Origin: Pseudomonas mandelii
GTDB lineage: Bacteria > Pseudomonadota > Gammaproteobacteria > Pseudomonadales > Pseudomonadaceae
DNA length: 64,000 nt
Assembly: GCF_006438925.1 (NCBI RefSeq)
Contig: NZ_RCZA01000016.1
Location: forward strand, 61,657 to 125,656
Direction: 5' to 3'
In this document: piece after piece, positions 51,865-60,846 of the stretch
Layout of the letters: the number at the start of each line of letters is the position of its first letter
How positions within the stretch are numbered: the stretch's first letter is position 1
Translations under genes and position numbers: made by a program
The notes under the pieces: model-generated
What the model was told of the DNA's origin: nothing
What the model saw: the letters and a program-made list of their open reading frames with translations, nothing else
Database searches by the model: none

Positions 51865-53010
51865 TCAGGCCGTGGCTTTAGCCGGCAGTACATCGTTGGC
51901 GATCATTTCGCCAAACGGCCCGGTGAGATTAGTGACGCCGCGCCCCGCAAGGCTGGCGTACGGCTCAGGCAACAACGGGAACACCAACTCGGCAAAACGG
52001 TAAGCCTCTTCGAGGTGCGGATAGCCGGAGAAGATGAAGCTCTCGATCCCCAGGTCCGCGTACTCCTTGATTCGCGCCGCCACTTGCTGCGGATCGCCCA
52101 CCAACGCCGTTCCGGCACCGCCACGCACCAGACCGACACCGGCCCAGAGGTTGGGGGATATTTCCAGATTGTCACGACGCCCGTCATGCAACGCCGCCAT
52201 GCGTCGCTGACCTTCGGAGTCGAAACGAGAGAACGACTTCTGCGCGGCTGCGATGGTCTCGTCGCTGATGTGCTCGATCAGTTTATCTGCGGCGTTCCAG
52301 GCCTCTTCGGCGGTCTCGCGAACAATCACGTGCAAGCGAATCCCGAACTTCACCGTGCGACCGTTTCGCGCGGCACGCTCACGCACATCGGCCAGTTTTT
52401 CCGCCACGGCGGCCGGTGGTTCGCCCCAGGTCAGGTAGACATCAACCTGCTCGGCGGCCAGTTCGTGCGCGGCTTCGGAGGAGCCGCCGAAGTACAGCGG
52501 CGGATAAGGTTTTTGCACCGGCGGATACAACGCCTTTGCGTTCTGCACTTGCAGGTGTTTGCCTTCGAAATCCACCGATTCGCCTTGCAGCACCCGGCGC
52601 CAGATTTGCAGGAATTCGTCGGTCACTTCGTAGCGTTCACTGTGATCGAGGAAGATGCCGTCGCCACGGTTTTCATCCGGGTCACCGCCCGTGACCACGT
52701 TAATAAGCAAGCGGCCGTTGGACAGTCGATCCAGTGTCGCGGCCATGCGCGCAGAGACTGTCGGCGAAATGATCCCCGGCCGAATCGCTACCAAATAGCG
52801 CAGGCGTTCGGTCAGCGGCACCAGCGCCGAAGCAATCACCCACGAATCCTCGCAGGAGCGCCCGGTGGGAATCAGTACACCGTGGTAGCCGAGGCTATCG
52901 GCTGCCTGGGCCACTTGTTTCAGGTAGTTGAGTGTCACCGGGCGAGCGCCCTGAGTGGTGCCCAGGTAATGGCCGTCGCCGTGAGTCGGCAGAAACCAGA
53001 AAACATCCAT
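51865..53010 (-). CDS. msuD: FMNH2-dependent alkane/methanesulfonate monooxygenase MsuD
   Basis: A 381-residue SsuD/MsuD-type bacterial luciferase-fold enzyme (VFWFLPTHGDGHYLGTTQGA, INVVTGGDPDENRGDG, WAGVGLVRGGAGTALVGDP). It releases sulfite from sulfonates using FMNH2 from MsuE. The gene follows msuE by 10 bp. Preference for methanesulfonate over longer chains is inferred from the msuE/msuC context. Confidence 0.9.
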   Translation of the reverse strand: MDVFWFLPTHGDGHYLGTTQGARPVTLNYLKQVAQAADSLGYHGVLIPTGRSCEDSWVIASALVPLTERLRYLVAIRPGIISPTVSARMAATLDRLSNGRLLINVVTGGDPDENRGDGIFLDHSERYEVTDEFLQIWRRVLQGESVDFEGKHLQVQNAKALYPPVQKPYPPLYFGGSSEAAHELAAEQVDVYLTWGEPPAAVAEKLADVRERAARNGRTVKFGIRLHVIVRETAEEAWNAADKLIEHISDETIAAAQKSFSRFDSEGQRRMAALHDGRRDNLEISPNLWAGVGLVRGGAGTALVGDPQQVAARIKEYADLGIESFIFSGYPHLEEAYRFAELVFPLLPEPYASLAGRGVTNLTGPFGEMIANDVLPAKATA

Positions 53011-53020
53011 GAAGAAATCC

Positions 53021-53584
53021 TTAAGCGATTTTCAGCAGATTTTTGGGGGGCACGCCAAACAACGGCGCGGCGCGTTCTGCAGCAAGACGAATGCGGGCCT
53101 TCAAGGGCTCACTGGTTATTTGATAATTGGAGAAATCGGCTTCGGTGGCATAGACGCCAATCGGCAGGGTCAGGGCCTGGAAGAAACTGAACAGCGGCCG
53201 CAACTGATGATCAAGGACCAGCGCATGGCGTTCGCTGCCACCGGTGGCGGCCAGCAATACCGGCGTGTCGATCAATGCATTGAGGTCGATCAGGTCGAAC
53301 AGATGCTTGAGCAGTCCAGGGTAGGAACCGCGATAAACCGGCGCGGCGACAATCAGCAGGTCAGCGTTCTCGATCGCTTGCAGCTCGGCTTCGATCTCGG
53401 CGCTCAACTCCTGGCGGGACAGCGCGGCGCCTAACGGTCGGGCGATGTCACCCAGTTCAATCAGCTTGCTTTCAATCGGCAGTTGCTCGGCCAGTTGCGC
53501 CAACAGCGCCTGGGTCAGCACCAACGTGCGGGACGGACGCCAGGTACCGCCGGAGAGGGCAACGACTTTCAATGGACGCGACAT
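53021..53584 (-). CDS. msuE: NADH-dependent FMN reductase MsuE
   Basis: A 187-residue flavodoxin-fold FMN reductase (VVALSGGTWRPSRTL for FMN phosphate, VYRGSYPGLLKHLFDL). It supplies FMNH2 to MsuD and MsuC. The ATG at 53584 follows AAAAGGAA. It is first in the msuEDC-sfnR unit, preceded by a sigma-54 promoter. Confidence 0.9.
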   Translation of the reverse strand: MSRPLKVVALSGGTWRPSRTLVLTQALLAQLAEQLPIESKLIELGDIARPLGAALSRQELSAEIEAELQAIENADLLIVAAPVYRGSYPGLLKHLFDLIDLNALIDTPVLLAATGGSERHALVLDHQLRPLFSFFQALTLPIGVYATEADFSNYQITSEPLKARIRLAAERAAPLFGVPPKNLLKIA

Positions 53585-53639
53585 GATCAGTTCCTTTTTA
53601 AACAGTTGCTCAGGGAGCAGTGAGTAGTCACTGACAGAG

Positions 53640-53655
53640 AGCAAGAGCTGTACCA
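53640..53655 (-). promoter_or_regulatory. sigma-54 promoter for msuE
   Basis: On the minus strand TGGTACAGCTCTTGCT matches the -24/-12 consensus TGGCACRNNNNTTGCW at every fixed position except one. It lies about 56 bp upstream of the msuE start. Confidence 0.85.
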
Positions 53656-53737
53656 ATCCCTCGGAGCCCATATTTACGGGGCTTTCAGCGCGTTGGCCGG
53701 TAGACGCTGTTCGAATGGCAGAGCTGTTTGTTGAATG

Positions 53738-53772
53738 ACTGTTGCCTGGCAAACAGTTGCTTGGGCAACAGT
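53738..53772. promoter_or_regulatory. inverted repeat, candidate SfnR enhancer site
   Basis: ACTGTTGCC (53738-53746) and GGCAACAGT (53764-53772) are perfect 9-bp inverted repeats, centred about 108 bp upstream of the sigma-54 element. That distance is normal for an enhancer-binding protein. Confidence 0.65.
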
Positions 53773-53985
53773 GCGTGAAGTGATGACCGTTGTTATAAAG
53801 GCTCGGTGTTATTCCGTAAAAGACATTAAATTAATATTTATAGATCGTTTAGAGATATAAGGCGCTCTACCTGAGCAGCATTAGTCAAAGTCGATAGCCA
53901 CTATCGAGAGCGTTGATTTCTGCTGATCGGATGCCCGGCGTAGCCTGTGTTCATTGCCTCGAACCCAGATGTCAGGACACTCACA

Positions 53986-54255
53986 ATGAAACCTCTAATC
54001 GCTACTTTCTTGCTGCTTGCGGTCTCCGTGCTTGCCGGATGTGCCAGCCATGTTTCCCCGGAATTACGGCCCTACACCGCGGAAGAAACCAAGGAACTGG
54101 CACTTGAGGCGTTGAATCGTCGCGGTCTGTCCTTCGAGGAGTACCACGCGAAAAAAGCCGAATTACTCGGCCAACCGAAAAAGTCGTTCAGTTTCGACAA
54201 ACAAGGCGAGATGAACGCCGAACGTGCTGTACAGCTGCACGGTCGTCCTAGCTGA
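53986..54255 (+). CDS. small lipoprotein
   Basis: An 89-residue protein with a signal peptide ending in lipobox LAGC (Cys19). The short mature part is charged and helical (YTAEETKELALEALNRRGLS). No domain is recognised. A frame extension to 53947 has no ribosome site. Confidence 0.72.
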   Translation: MKPLIATFLLLAVSVLAGCASHVSPELRPYTAEETKELALEALNRRGLSFEEYHAKKAELLGQPKKSFSFDKQGEMNAERAVQLHGRPS

Positions 54256-54356
54256 TCGAAAACTGTACCGCTTGAAGTTTCACGCAACTGTCCATGGGTT
54301 TCCCTGACGGCCTGCGATAGGGTCAACACCTGACTGACCCCAATGGACTGCCACCC

Positions 54357-54971
54357 ATGACGCTTTCGCTCGATTTACTGCTGGGCTTCGCCCTGTTTGC
54401 GCTTGTCACCTCGATTACTCCCGGGCCCAACAACACGATGTTGCTGGCATCGGGTGTGAACTTCGGCTTTAACCGCACCATCCCCCACATGCTTGGCATC
54501 ACCTGCGGCTTCTTCGTGCTGGTGGTGGCGGTAGGTTTCGGCTTGGGCGCAGTGTTTCAAACCTATCCTTTGCTCTACAGCGTGCTGCGCTACGTCGGCG
54601 CGGCGTATTTGTTGTATCTGGCGTGGAAAATCGCCCATTCGGGACCGGTTTCCGAGAGTGAAAAGGGCGAGAACAAGCCGATCAGCTATTTGGGCGCCGC
54701 AGCGTTTCAGTGGGTCAATCCCAAGGCCTGGATCATGGCCATCGGAGCCATCAGCACCTACACGCCAATGCAGGGTTATTTCACCAACGTGATCGTGATT
54801 GCGGCCGTGTTTGCCTTGATCAACCTGCCGAGCGTCAGTGTCTGGGCATGCTGCGGCACGTTGTTGCGCAACGTGCTGAAGGATCGTCGCTGGTTGCGGC
54901 TGTTCAACTGGGGCATGGCCTTGTTGCTGGTGGCTTCGCTGTATCCGTTGTTGCTCGAAAGCTTTAGCTGA
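54357..54971 (+). CDS. LysE/RhtB-family amino acid exporter
   Basis: A 204-residue inner-membrane exporter with about six helices and the family signature SITPGPNNTMLLASGVNFG at the N-terminus, plus AFQWVNPKAWIMAIGAIS. The substrate amino acid is unknown. It is a single gene. Confidence 0.88.
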   Translation: MTLSLDLLLGFALFALVTSITPGPNNTMLLASGVNFGFNRTIPHMLGITCGFFVLVVAVGFGLGAVFQTYPLLYSVLRYVGAAYLLYLAWKIAHSGPVSESEKGENKPISYLGAAAFQWVNPKAWIMAIGAISTYTPMQGYFTNVIVIAAVFALINLPSVSVWACCGTLLRNVLKDRRWLRLFNWGMALLLVASLYPLLLESFS

Positions 54972-55175
54972 CGCATTGCTTCAACCGGTTGCCCGATGCC
55001 TGTTAAGCTCGACTTCAGGAGCGTTCCTACGCACTTTTAAATGAAGTTGTTCTTCTTTAACGGCCTCCGATCAGGTATTTCTAACGCTCTGAATGATCGG
55101 CGCAGCTCACGAGGTTGCGCTTTGACGTTTCAGTGACGAGCCTCCTGATCCCGGAACATGCTCTGCGAGTTTTCT

Positions 55176-56333
55176 ATGAATAAACGTCCTCTGTATTTCG
55201 ACTACGCCGCCACCACGCCGGTGGATGAACGAGTCATCAAGGTCATGGTCGAGTGTCTGGGTTTTACCGGCAACTTTGGCAATCCGGCGTCCAGCTCCCA
55301 TGCGTTCGGTCAACAAGCCCGGCAATCGGTCGAGCAGGCGCGGCGTCAGGTCGCCGAACTGGTCGGCGCTCAGGCGGACCAGATCGTCTGGACCTCCGGC
55401 GCCACCGAATCAAACAACCTTGCCCTCAAGGGCGTGGCCCAGGCCCGCGGCGTTTCTGGCGGCCACATCATCACCAGCCAGATCGAACACAAAGCGATTC
55501 TCGACACGGCAAAGCAGTTGCAGGACGCCGGTGTTGCGGTGACTTATCTGGTGCCTGACGCTGAGGGTTTGATTACCCCGCAAGCGGTCAGCGAAGCGAT
55601 GCGCGAAGACACCTTTCTGGTGTCGCTGATGCTGGTCAATAACGAGTTAGGCACCGTCAACGACATCTCGGCCATCGGCGAAGTCGTGCGTGCTCGCGAT
55701 GCGTTGTTCCATGTCGACGCGGCTCAGGGCGCGGGCAAAGTGGCGATCGATCTGGCCGAGTGGCCGGTGGATCTGATGTCGTTTTCCGCCCACAAGATTT
55801 ACGGCCCAAAGGGCATCGGCGCACTGTACGTCGGCCCGCGCGCGCAACAGCGTTTGCAGGCGCAGATCCACGGCGGTGGTCACGAGGGCGGTTTGCGTTC
55901 CGGCACCCTGGCGACTCACCAGATTGCCGCCATGGGTGTGGCCTTCGCGTTGGCGGCCTCTTCGTTCGATGAAGAGAAAGCCATGATCGTCCGGTTGCGC
56001 GAGCGCTTGCTCGAACAGCTGCTGAGTATTCCCGGCGTTCGCCTCAATGGCAGTCCGACCCAGCGCATCCCTCATACCTTGAGCCTGACCTTCAACGAAG
56101 GTGAGTTCAATTCCGCGGCGTTGAGCACCTCGATCGCGTTTTCCGCGACCTCGGCCTGCAACTCCGCCAGCAATGCGCCCTCCCATGTGCTGCTGGCCCT
56201 GGGGCATGACGCCCGCTCGGCGAGTCGCACCATTCGCTTGAGTCTCGGCCGGTTCACCACCGAACAGGACATCGACCAAGCGGTACACCTGATTAAAGCG
56301 GCCTGCGCCAGTGCTCCGGCATTTTGGCAATAG
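55176..56333 (+). CDS. cysteine desulfurase (class V aminotransferase fold, IscS/NifS-like)
   Basis: A 386-residue PLP enzyme that removes sulfur from cysteine. The PLP lysine is in SFSAHKIYGPKG and the catalytic Cys in SACNSASNAPSHVL. The N-terminal LYFDYAATTPVD and HKAIL-type His (SQIEHKAIL) are also present. It stands alone, without iscU or iscR, so it is an accessory desulfurase. The ATG at 55176 begins MNKRPLYFDY; six more codons up to 55158 are open but not family-like. Confidence 0.92.
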   Translation: MNKRPLYFDYAATTPVDERVIKVMVECLGFTGNFGNPASSSHAFGQQARQSVEQARRQVAELVGAQADQIVWTSGATESNNLALKGVAQARGVSGGHIITSQIEHKAILDTAKQLQDAGVAVTYLVPDAEGLITPQAVSEAMREDTFLVSLMLVNNELGTVNDISAIGEVVRARDALFHVDAAQGAGKVAIDLAEWPVDLMSFSAHKIYGPKGIGALYVGPRAQQRLQAQIHGGGHEGGLRSGTLATHQIAAMGVAFALAASSFDEEKAMIVRLRERLLEQLLSIPGVRLNGSPTQRIPHTLSLTFNEGEFNSAALSTSIAFSATSACNSASNAPSHVLLALGHDARSASRTIRLSLGRFTTEQDIDQAVHLIKAACASAPAFWQ

Positions 56334-56398
56334 GGTCTGAAAGTGCCGGCGTTGATCGGCACTCAACAATAATGATGAAGTGATTAGCAGGAGACATG

Positions 56399-58207
56399 AT
56401 GAGTACGCAGCCTTCGATCAATGGATCGGTGCCTCAACGCCTGGCGCAAACCCGCGAACTGATGAGCCGGGAGGGCATTCATGCTCTGCTGGTGCCGTCG
56501 GCCGACCCGCACCTGTCGGAATACCTGCCGGGTTACTGGCAAGGGCGGCAATGGTTGTCGGGCTTCCATGGCTCGGTCGGCACGCTGATCGTTACGCCGG
56601 ACTTTGCCGGCGTCTGGGCCGACAGCCGTTATTGGGAACAAGCGACCAAGGAACTCAAGGGCAGCGGCATCGAACTGGTCAAGCTGCAACCGGGTCAGCC
56701 CGGCCCGCTGGACTGGCTGGCCGAGCAAACCCCTGAAGGCGGCGTCGTCGCGGTAGATGGTGCGGTAATGGCCGTGGCTTCGGCGCGTACGTTGGGTAGC
56801 AAACTCGAAGAACGCGGCGCACGTCTGCGCACCGACATCGATGTGTTGAGCGAAGTCTGGAGCGACCGTCCGACGCTGCCAAATGAGCCGATCTATCAAC
56901 ACCTGCCGCCTCAGGCGACGGTCAGCCGCGGCGAGAAACTGGCCAAGCTGCGTGAAGTTTTGAAAGATCGCGGCGCCGATTGGCATTTCATCGCCACCCT
57001 CGACGACATCGCCTGGCTGTTCAACTTGCGCGGCGGTGACGTGTCGTTCAACCCGGTGTTCGTTTCCTTCGCGTTGATCAGCCAAGAGCAGGCAACCCTG
57101 TTCGTGGCCCTGAGCAAGGTCAATGCCGAACTGCGCGCGGTCCTTGAACAGGACGGCGTGACCCTGCGCGATTACAGCGAAGTGGCCGCAGCCTTGCGCG
57201 CCGTACCGAGCGGGGCGAGTCTGCAAGTCGATCCGGCGCGCGTCACCGCCGGCTTGCTGGATAACCTGGATAGCGGCGTGAAGCTGGTCGAAGGCCTGAA
57301 CCCGACCACGTTGGCCAAGTCGCAGAAAAGCCTGGCCGATGCCGAGCACATTCGTCAGGCCATGGAGCAGGACGGCGTGGCGCTGTGCGAATTCTTCACC
57401 TGGCTGGACACAGCGTTGGGTCGTGAGCGCATCACCGAACTGACCATCGACGAACACCTGACGGCCGCGCGTACCCGACGCCCGGGTTATGTTTCGCTGA
57501 GCTTCAACACCATTGCCGCGTTCAACGCCAATGGCGCAATGCCGCACTACCACGCCACCGAAGAAGAACACGCGGTGATCGAAGGCGACGGCCTGTTGTT
57601 GATCGACTCCGGCGGCCAGTACCTGGGCGGCACCACTGACATCACGCGGATGGTGCCGGTCGGTACGCCGACCGATGAGCAGAAGCGCGATTGCACGCGG
57701 GTTCTCAAAGGCGTGATTGCGTTGTCCCGTGCACAATTCCCTCGAGCCATTCTCTCGCCGCTGCTCGATTCGATTGCCCGCGCGCCGATCTGGGCTGAAA
57801 GCGTTGATTACGGTCACGGCACCGGTCACGGCGTCGGCTACTTCCTCAACGTGCACGAAGGCCCACAGGTCATCGCCTATCAGGCCGCCGCTGCGCTGCA
57901 AACCGCGATGCAGCCGGGCATGATCACGTCCATCGAACCGGGCACTTACCGTCCAGGCCGCTGGGGTGTGCGGATCGAGAACCTGGTGTTGAACCGTGAG
58001 GCGGGCAAAAGCGAATTCGGTGAGTTCCTGAAGTTCGAAACCCTGACCTTGTGCCCGATCGACACTCGATGCCTGGAGCCATCGCTGCTGACCGATGACG
58101 AAAAACAGTGGTTCAACGCCTACCACGCCGAGGTGCGCCAGCGCTTGAGCCCGTTGCTCGACGGCGCAGCCCTTGAGTGGTTGAACACCCGGACTGCGGT
58201 TATTTGA
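56399..58207 (+). CDS. pepP: Xaa-Pro aminopeptidase, M24B family
   Basis: A 602-residue aminopeptidase P-type metalloenzyme with two N-terminal creatinase-like domains and a C-terminal pita-bread domain. The metal ligands are LLIDSGGQYLGGTTDITR (two Asp), GHGTGHGVGYF (His), ITSIEPGTYRPGRWG and WGVRIENLVL (Glu). The long three-domain form matches eukaryote-like XPNPEP1 relatives. Two ATGs are adjacent; the second (56399) is better spaced from GGAG than 56396. The stop overlaps the convergent LysR gene by 8 bp. The symbol is by family, not orthology. Confidence 0.88.
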   Translation: MSTQPSINGSVPQRLAQTRELMSREGIHALLVPSADPHLSEYLPGYWQGRQWLSGFHGSVGTLIVTPDFAGVWADSRYWEQATKELKGSGIELVKLQPGQPGPLDWLAEQTPEGGVVAVDGAVMAVASARTLGSKLEERGARLRTDIDVLSEVWSDRPTLPNEPIYQHLPPQATVSRGEKLAKLREVLKDRGADWHFIATLDDIAWLFNLRGGDVSFNPVFVSFALISQEQATLFVALSKVNAELRAVLEQDGVTLRDYSEVAAALRAVPSGASLQVDPARVTAGLLDNLDSGVKLVEGLNPTTLAKSQKSLADAEHIRQAMEQDGVALCEFFTWLDTALGRERITELTIDEHLTAARTRRPGYVSLSFNTIAAFNANGAMPHYHATEEEHAVIEGDGLLLIDSGGQYLGGTTDITRMVPVGTPTDEQKRDCTRVLKGVIALSRAQFPRAILSPLLDSIARAPIWAESVDYGHGTGHGVGYFLNVHEGPQVIAYQAAAALQTAMQPGMITSIEPGTYRPGRWGVRIENLVLNREAGKSEFGEFLKFETLTLCPIDTRCLEPSLLTDDEKQWFNAYHAEVRQRLSPLLDGAALEWLNTRTAVI

Positions 58208-59120
58208 TCGGTTGGAGTTCAGGCGCTTCTTCGAGCGCCTGGCTCATGTAGTCGACAAAGGCTTTGACCCTGGCGGATTGGCGACGATTCGCCGGGGACA
58301 CGGCATGAATCGGCAACGACTGCGCGCTGTATTCCAGCAGAATCGCGGTCACGCGCCCCGCCTTCAAGTCCTCGCTGAACAGCCAAACCGGTGACAACGA
58401 AATCCCCAGTCCCCCCAACACCATCTCGCGGATCGCCTCGGAGTTGTTGCTTTGTGCGTTTCCCTTGATTCGCACTTCGTGACGTTGGGCATCTCTCTCA
58501 TAAACCCATAGGTTCTGACTGTTTAGCAGGTTGAACTGCAGGCAGTTGTGCTCGCTCAGTTCTTGCGGTGTTTGCGGGTTGCCGTGTTGCTCAAGGTAGT
58601 CGGGCGCTGCGACGGTCACTCGGTGGGTGGTGCCGATGTGGCGGGCAATCAATCCGCTGTCTGTCAACTCACCTATCCTGAACGTGACGTCCAGTCCTTC
58701 ACTGACCAGGTCCTGATTTTGATCGCTCAGTTGCAGATCAATTTGCACCTGGGGATGTTTTTTGAGGAATGCCGGCAGTCGCGGAGCAATCTGTAAGCGC
58801 CCGAAACTCACGGACGATCCGATTTTCAGGTTTCCGGCAACAGCCTCGCGGCCGGAGTGAAAACCATGTTCTGCGGCGTCTACGGCCGCCAGAATTTGTC
58901 GACATTCGCTGTAGTACCGCTGACCTTCGTCTGTCAGGGACAGTTGCCGGGTGCTGCGGGAAATCAGCTTTCCACCCAGCTTAGATTCCAGTGCTCGCAG
59001 CACTTTGCTGATGGTCGGCTGACTGGTCTGCAATTCCCGGGCGACGGCAGAAAAGCTGCCACGCTCGACAACGCGGACGAAGATCGCCATTGCATTGAGT
59101 TTGTCCACGGGGTTTCTCAT
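58200..59120 (-). CDS. LysR-family transcriptional regulator
   Basis: A 306-residue regulator with an N-terminal HTH (SFSAVARELQTSQPTISKVL) and a type-2 periplasmic-binding-like effector domain. It is divergent from the oxidoreductase gene at 59225, with 104 bp between, so it probably controls that gene. The ATG at 59120 begins MRNPVDKLNAM; the longer upstream frame crosses the divergent gene's start. Confidence 0.9.
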   Translation of the reverse strand: MRNPVDKLNAMAIFVRVVERGSFSAVARELQTSQPTISKVLRALESKLGGKLISRSTRQLSLTDEGQRYYSECRQILAAVDAAEHGFHSGREAVAGNLKIGSSVSFGRLQIAPRLPAFLKKHPQVQIDLQLSDQNQDLVSEGLDVTFRIGELTDSGLIARHIGTTHRVTVAAPDYLEQHGNPQTPQELSEHNCLQFNLLNSQNLWVYERDAQRHEVRIKGNAQSNNSEAIREMVLGGLGISLSPVWLFSEDLKAGRVTAILLEYSAQSLPIHAVSPANRRQSARVKAFVDYMSQALEEAPELQPIK

Positions 59121-59224
59121 TGATGCCAAATGGGCATGGTCACTATAGCTATATAGCGTCTTATCGGCATGAGTGAGGGGGAGGAAGATTAATCCCACAG
59201 CCACCTCTGACGGGAAATTGCGAA

Positions 59225-60223
59225 ATGACTGACTCATTTGAAATGCGCGCTCTGATTGTTGATTCGGCCAATGGGCCTTTACGCTTGGCTTCCATTGCAC
59301 AGCCCGTGCCTGGAGTCGGTCAGGTGTTGGTCAGGATCAAGGCCAGTGGGGTGAACCCTCTGGATGGAAAGATTCGCTCGGGTCAGGCTGCTCATGCGCG
59401 CCAGCCGTTGCCGGCGATATTGGGTATTGATCTTGCGGGAACAGTGGCGGCATTGGGGGAAGGCGTCAGTGGATGGCTGCCGGGTGATGAGGTCTATGCG
59501 ATGGCCACTGGCATTGGCGGTACGCAGGGTTCACTGGCTGAATACGCCGCCGTCGATGCACGGCTGCTGGCGCGCAAGCCAGGCAATCTGAGCGTGCGCG
59601 AGGCCGCAGGGTTGCCGTTGGTACTGATCACGGCGTGGGAAGGATTGGTGGATCGTGCGCGGGTGCGGGCGGGTCAGAAAGTGCTGATTCACGGTGGTGC
59701 GGGTGGTGTCGGGCATGTGGCTGTGCAAATTGCCCGGGCTTTCGGTGCTGACGTGTTTGCCACCGGGTCGGCCGGGCAGCAGGCGATCATCGAAGGGTTC
59801 GGTGCGACGTTTATTGATTATCGAAAATCTTCGGTTGAGGAGTATGTGGCTGAGCACACGGCGGGGGAGGGCTTCGATATTGTCTACGACACGGTGGGTG
59901 GTAAGACGCTGGACGCTTCATTCCAGGCTGCTCGGATCTACGAGGGACATGTCGTGAGTTGTCTTGGGTGGGGGCAGCACAGTCTTGCGCCGCTCTCGTT
60001 TCGTGGGGCGACTTATTCTGGAGTGTTTACCTTGCTGCCGTTGCTCACTGGCAAAGGGCGTGAGCACCATGGGGAGATACTTTGGGAGGCTGTGCAGTTG
60101 ATCGAGGCGGGTCAGTTGAAACCGTTGCTCGACCCTCGGCAGTTCACGCTGGAAACAGCCGAGGCCGCCCATGAGCTGCTCGTTTCGGGAGCGGCGCAGG
60201 GACGGCTGGTTGTCGAGATTTAA
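59225..60223 (+). CDS. zinc-independent quinone oxidoreductase-like MDR enzyme
   Basis: A 332-residue medium-chain reductase with the quinone oxidoreductase fold: GROES-like N-terminus (ASGVNPLDGKIRSG), Rossmann NADPH motif HGGAGGVGHVAVQIA and a short C-terminus. Zinc-ligand cysteines are absent, as in QOR/zeta-crystallin types. It reduces quinones or enones, probably as a detoxifier. It is controlled, by position, by the divergent LysR. The stop overlaps the convergent isomerase gene by 4 bp. Confidence 0.87.
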   Translation: MTDSFEMRALIVDSANGPLRLASIAQPVPGVGQVLVRIKASGVNPLDGKIRSGQAAHARQPLPAILGIDLAGTVAALGEGVSGWLPGDEVYAMATGIGGTQGSLAEYAAVDARLLARKPGNLSVREAAGLPLVLITAWEGLVDRARVRAGQKVLIHGGAGGVGHVAVQIARAFGADVFATGSAGQQAIIEGFGATFIDYRKSSVEEYVAEHTAGEGFDIVYDTVGGKTLDASFQAARIYEGHVVSCLGWGQHSLAPLSFRGATYSGVFTLLPLLTGKGREHHGEILWEAVQLIEAGQLKPLLDPRQFTLETAEAAHELLVSGAAQGRLVVEI

Positions 60224-60810
60224 CTCAGGGCTTCAAGGACGAAGTCCAGGCGATCCTGGCCAAAGAACAGCTGATTGTCGACAAACATGCTAGGGGCACC
60301 GAATACGCCCCGTTGCACCGCTTTCTCTGTGTTGTCCTTGAGAGTGGCTTTGACTTCCTCGTCGGCGGTCAGGGCCAGCACCTCATTTGGATCGAAACCG
60401 TTCTGTGTCAGTACTGACGCGACGGTCGCCAGGTCATCGAGACTGCGGCCTTCAACCCAGAGGGCGTGAAACAGGCAATCGATGAACGCCTGAAAGCGTT
60501 CGCAATGGCGCAACTGCATGCCGGTGACAGCGCGCATCAGCATCAGGGTGTTGATAGGAAAGTGGGGATTGAACTTCAGTGGCACGCCATAGCGCTTGGC
60601 ATAGCGGTCCAGATCTTGAAACATGTAGCGGCCCTTGGCAGGGATCGTCGCGGGGGAGGCGTTACCAGTGGCTTTGAAGACGCCACCCAGCAGGATGGGT
60701 ATGTAAATCAACTGGCTGTCGGTCTGCTCGCAGATCTTCGGCAGTTGGGTGTAGGCCAGGTAGGTGGCGGGGCTGCCGAGGTCGAAATAGAACTCCACGG
60801 TTTTGCTCAT
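60220..60810 (-). CDS. DsbA-fold 2-hydroxychromene-2-carboxylate isomerase-like protein
   Basis: A 196-residue kappa-class GST/HCCA isomerase family member: EFYFDLGSPATYLAYTQLPK with the active-site Ser in GSP, GVFGAPSMFV as the cis-Pro region, and FFGQDRLDFVLEAL at the C-terminus. The family acts in aromatic degradation or glutathione transfer. It is co-directional with the SDR at 60847 (36 bp gap), forming an operon. Confidence 0.87.
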   Translation of the reverse strand: MSKTVEFYFDLGSPATYLAYTQLPKICEQTDSQLIYIPILLGGVFKATGNASPATIPAKGRYMFQDLDRYAKRYGVPLKFNPHFPINTLMLMRAVTGMQLRHCERFQAFIDCLFHALWVEGRSLDDLATVASVLTQNGFDPNEVLALTADEEVKATLKDNTEKAVQRGVFGAPSMFVDNQLFFGQDRLDFVLEALS

Positions 60811-60846
60811 GGTCGATGCGCTCTGTTTATTATTGTGGGGGAGGGC

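Larger units (their letters stand above)
53585..53985. other. control region upstream of msuE and the small lipoprotein
   Basis: About 400 bp between divergent genes. It contains the sigma-54 promoter (53640-53655), the inverted repeat (53738-53772), two direct copies of AAACAGTTGCT (about 53601 and 53751), an AT-rich block (53810-53865) and a small hairpin CGATAGCCACTATCG near 53891-53905. Confidence 0.6.
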
